Shown here piece after piece: positions 63,853-64,000 of a DNA stretch of 64,000 nucleotides. Made by a program: the position numbers and the translations under genes. This DNA is from Pseudalkalibacillus sp045920555 (lineage in GTDB: Bacteria > Bacillota > Bacilli > Bacillales > Fictibacillaceae). Each line of letters begins with the position of its first letter. Positions within the stretch are counted from its first letter, which is position 1. The notes beneath the pieces were generated by a model. It saw nothing but the letters and a program-made list of their open reading frames with translations, was not told where the DNA came from and did no database searches. Location of the stretch: NCBI RefSeq assembly GCF_045920555.1, contig NZ_CP174509.1:4712001-4776000 (forward strand). The letters run 5' to 3'.

Positions 63853-64000
63853 AAAAAGGGGCCCTGTACTGCCATAACCATGTAGAAATCCGGTCTTTTG
63901 ATCAGGGTAATCGAGGTCATTTAAGCTTATTGGCTTCTTAAACTCATTTTTTTTGGATCGACCGAAAAAACGCAAGCAAAAACTGCCCACGTTTTTCTAT
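63853..64000. other. Right edge, no supported feature
   Basis: Short remainder after the broken lipoprotein gene. No start with a ribosome binding site and no clear terminator stem seen. Confidence 0.4.

Noticed and set aside
1..64000. CRISPR array, prophage, tRNA/rRNA genes, toxin-antitoxin or defence islands
   Set aside because: No regularly spaced repeats, structural-RNA motifs or defence-type genes were recognised on either strand.

Overview
The window looks like a chromosomal segment of a spore-forming, low-to-moderate GC Gram-positive bacterium of the Bacillaceae. Four things point there: a gerA-type germinant receptor operon; the Bacillus-type gene order uvrB-uvrA-yvl-hprK-lgt-yvoD-ppaX-yvoF-his; AGGAGG-type ribosome binding sites with several TTG/GTG starts; and non-coding repeats of a kind common in Bacillaceae. 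The genus cannot be fixed from the sequence alone. No rRNA, tRNA, CRISPR array, prophage or complete transposase gene was seen.

Left part (1-33.3 kb): a large L-arabinan/L-arabinose utilisation locus. Read on the minus strand from about 18.6 kb leftwards it encodes a YtfQ-YtfR-YtfT-YjfF type ABC importer (the E. coli relative imports a furanose sugar), followed by four very large secreted multidomain GH43-type glycosidases; the last one runs off the left edge. A YesM/YesN-type two-component system (19.1-22.4 kb, plus strand) is divergent from ytfQ and is its likely regulator. Next come galM (mutarotase), a second CUT2-type sugar importer (ChvE/GguA/GguB-like), the catabolic genes araD-araB-araA and the repressor gene araR. 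AraR-like palindromes lie upstream of araD (two, 42 bp apart), chvE and araR (two). Cre-like sites lie upstream of chvE, ytfQ and the sensor kinase. Inferred flow: polymer is cut outside the cell by the GH43 enzymes, monomers enter through the two importers, GalM equilibrates anomers, and AraA, AraB and AraD deliver D-xylulose 5-phosphate.

Middle part (33.6-54.5 kb): housekeeping, all on the minus strand except cax and one doubtful small ORF. It holds the complete hisZGDBHAFI operon, then a plus-strand Ca2+/H+ antiporter (cax) with an uncharacterised gene inserted between hisZ and yvoF, then yvoF-ppaX-yvoD-lgt-hprK, yvlD-yvlB, a MITE-like 0.5 kb element, a small membrane protein gene, and the SOS-type uvrB-uvrA operon with a LexA/DinR-like box.

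Right part (54.6-64 kb): a DUF3221-type secreted protein, an AIM24-family protein, a TSUP-family exporter, a gerXA-gerXB-gerXC germinant receptor operon, a 38-residue membrane ORF on the opposite strand, an EnvC/PcsB-like coiled-coil M23 endopeptidase, and a lipoprotein gene broken by a single-base frameshift.
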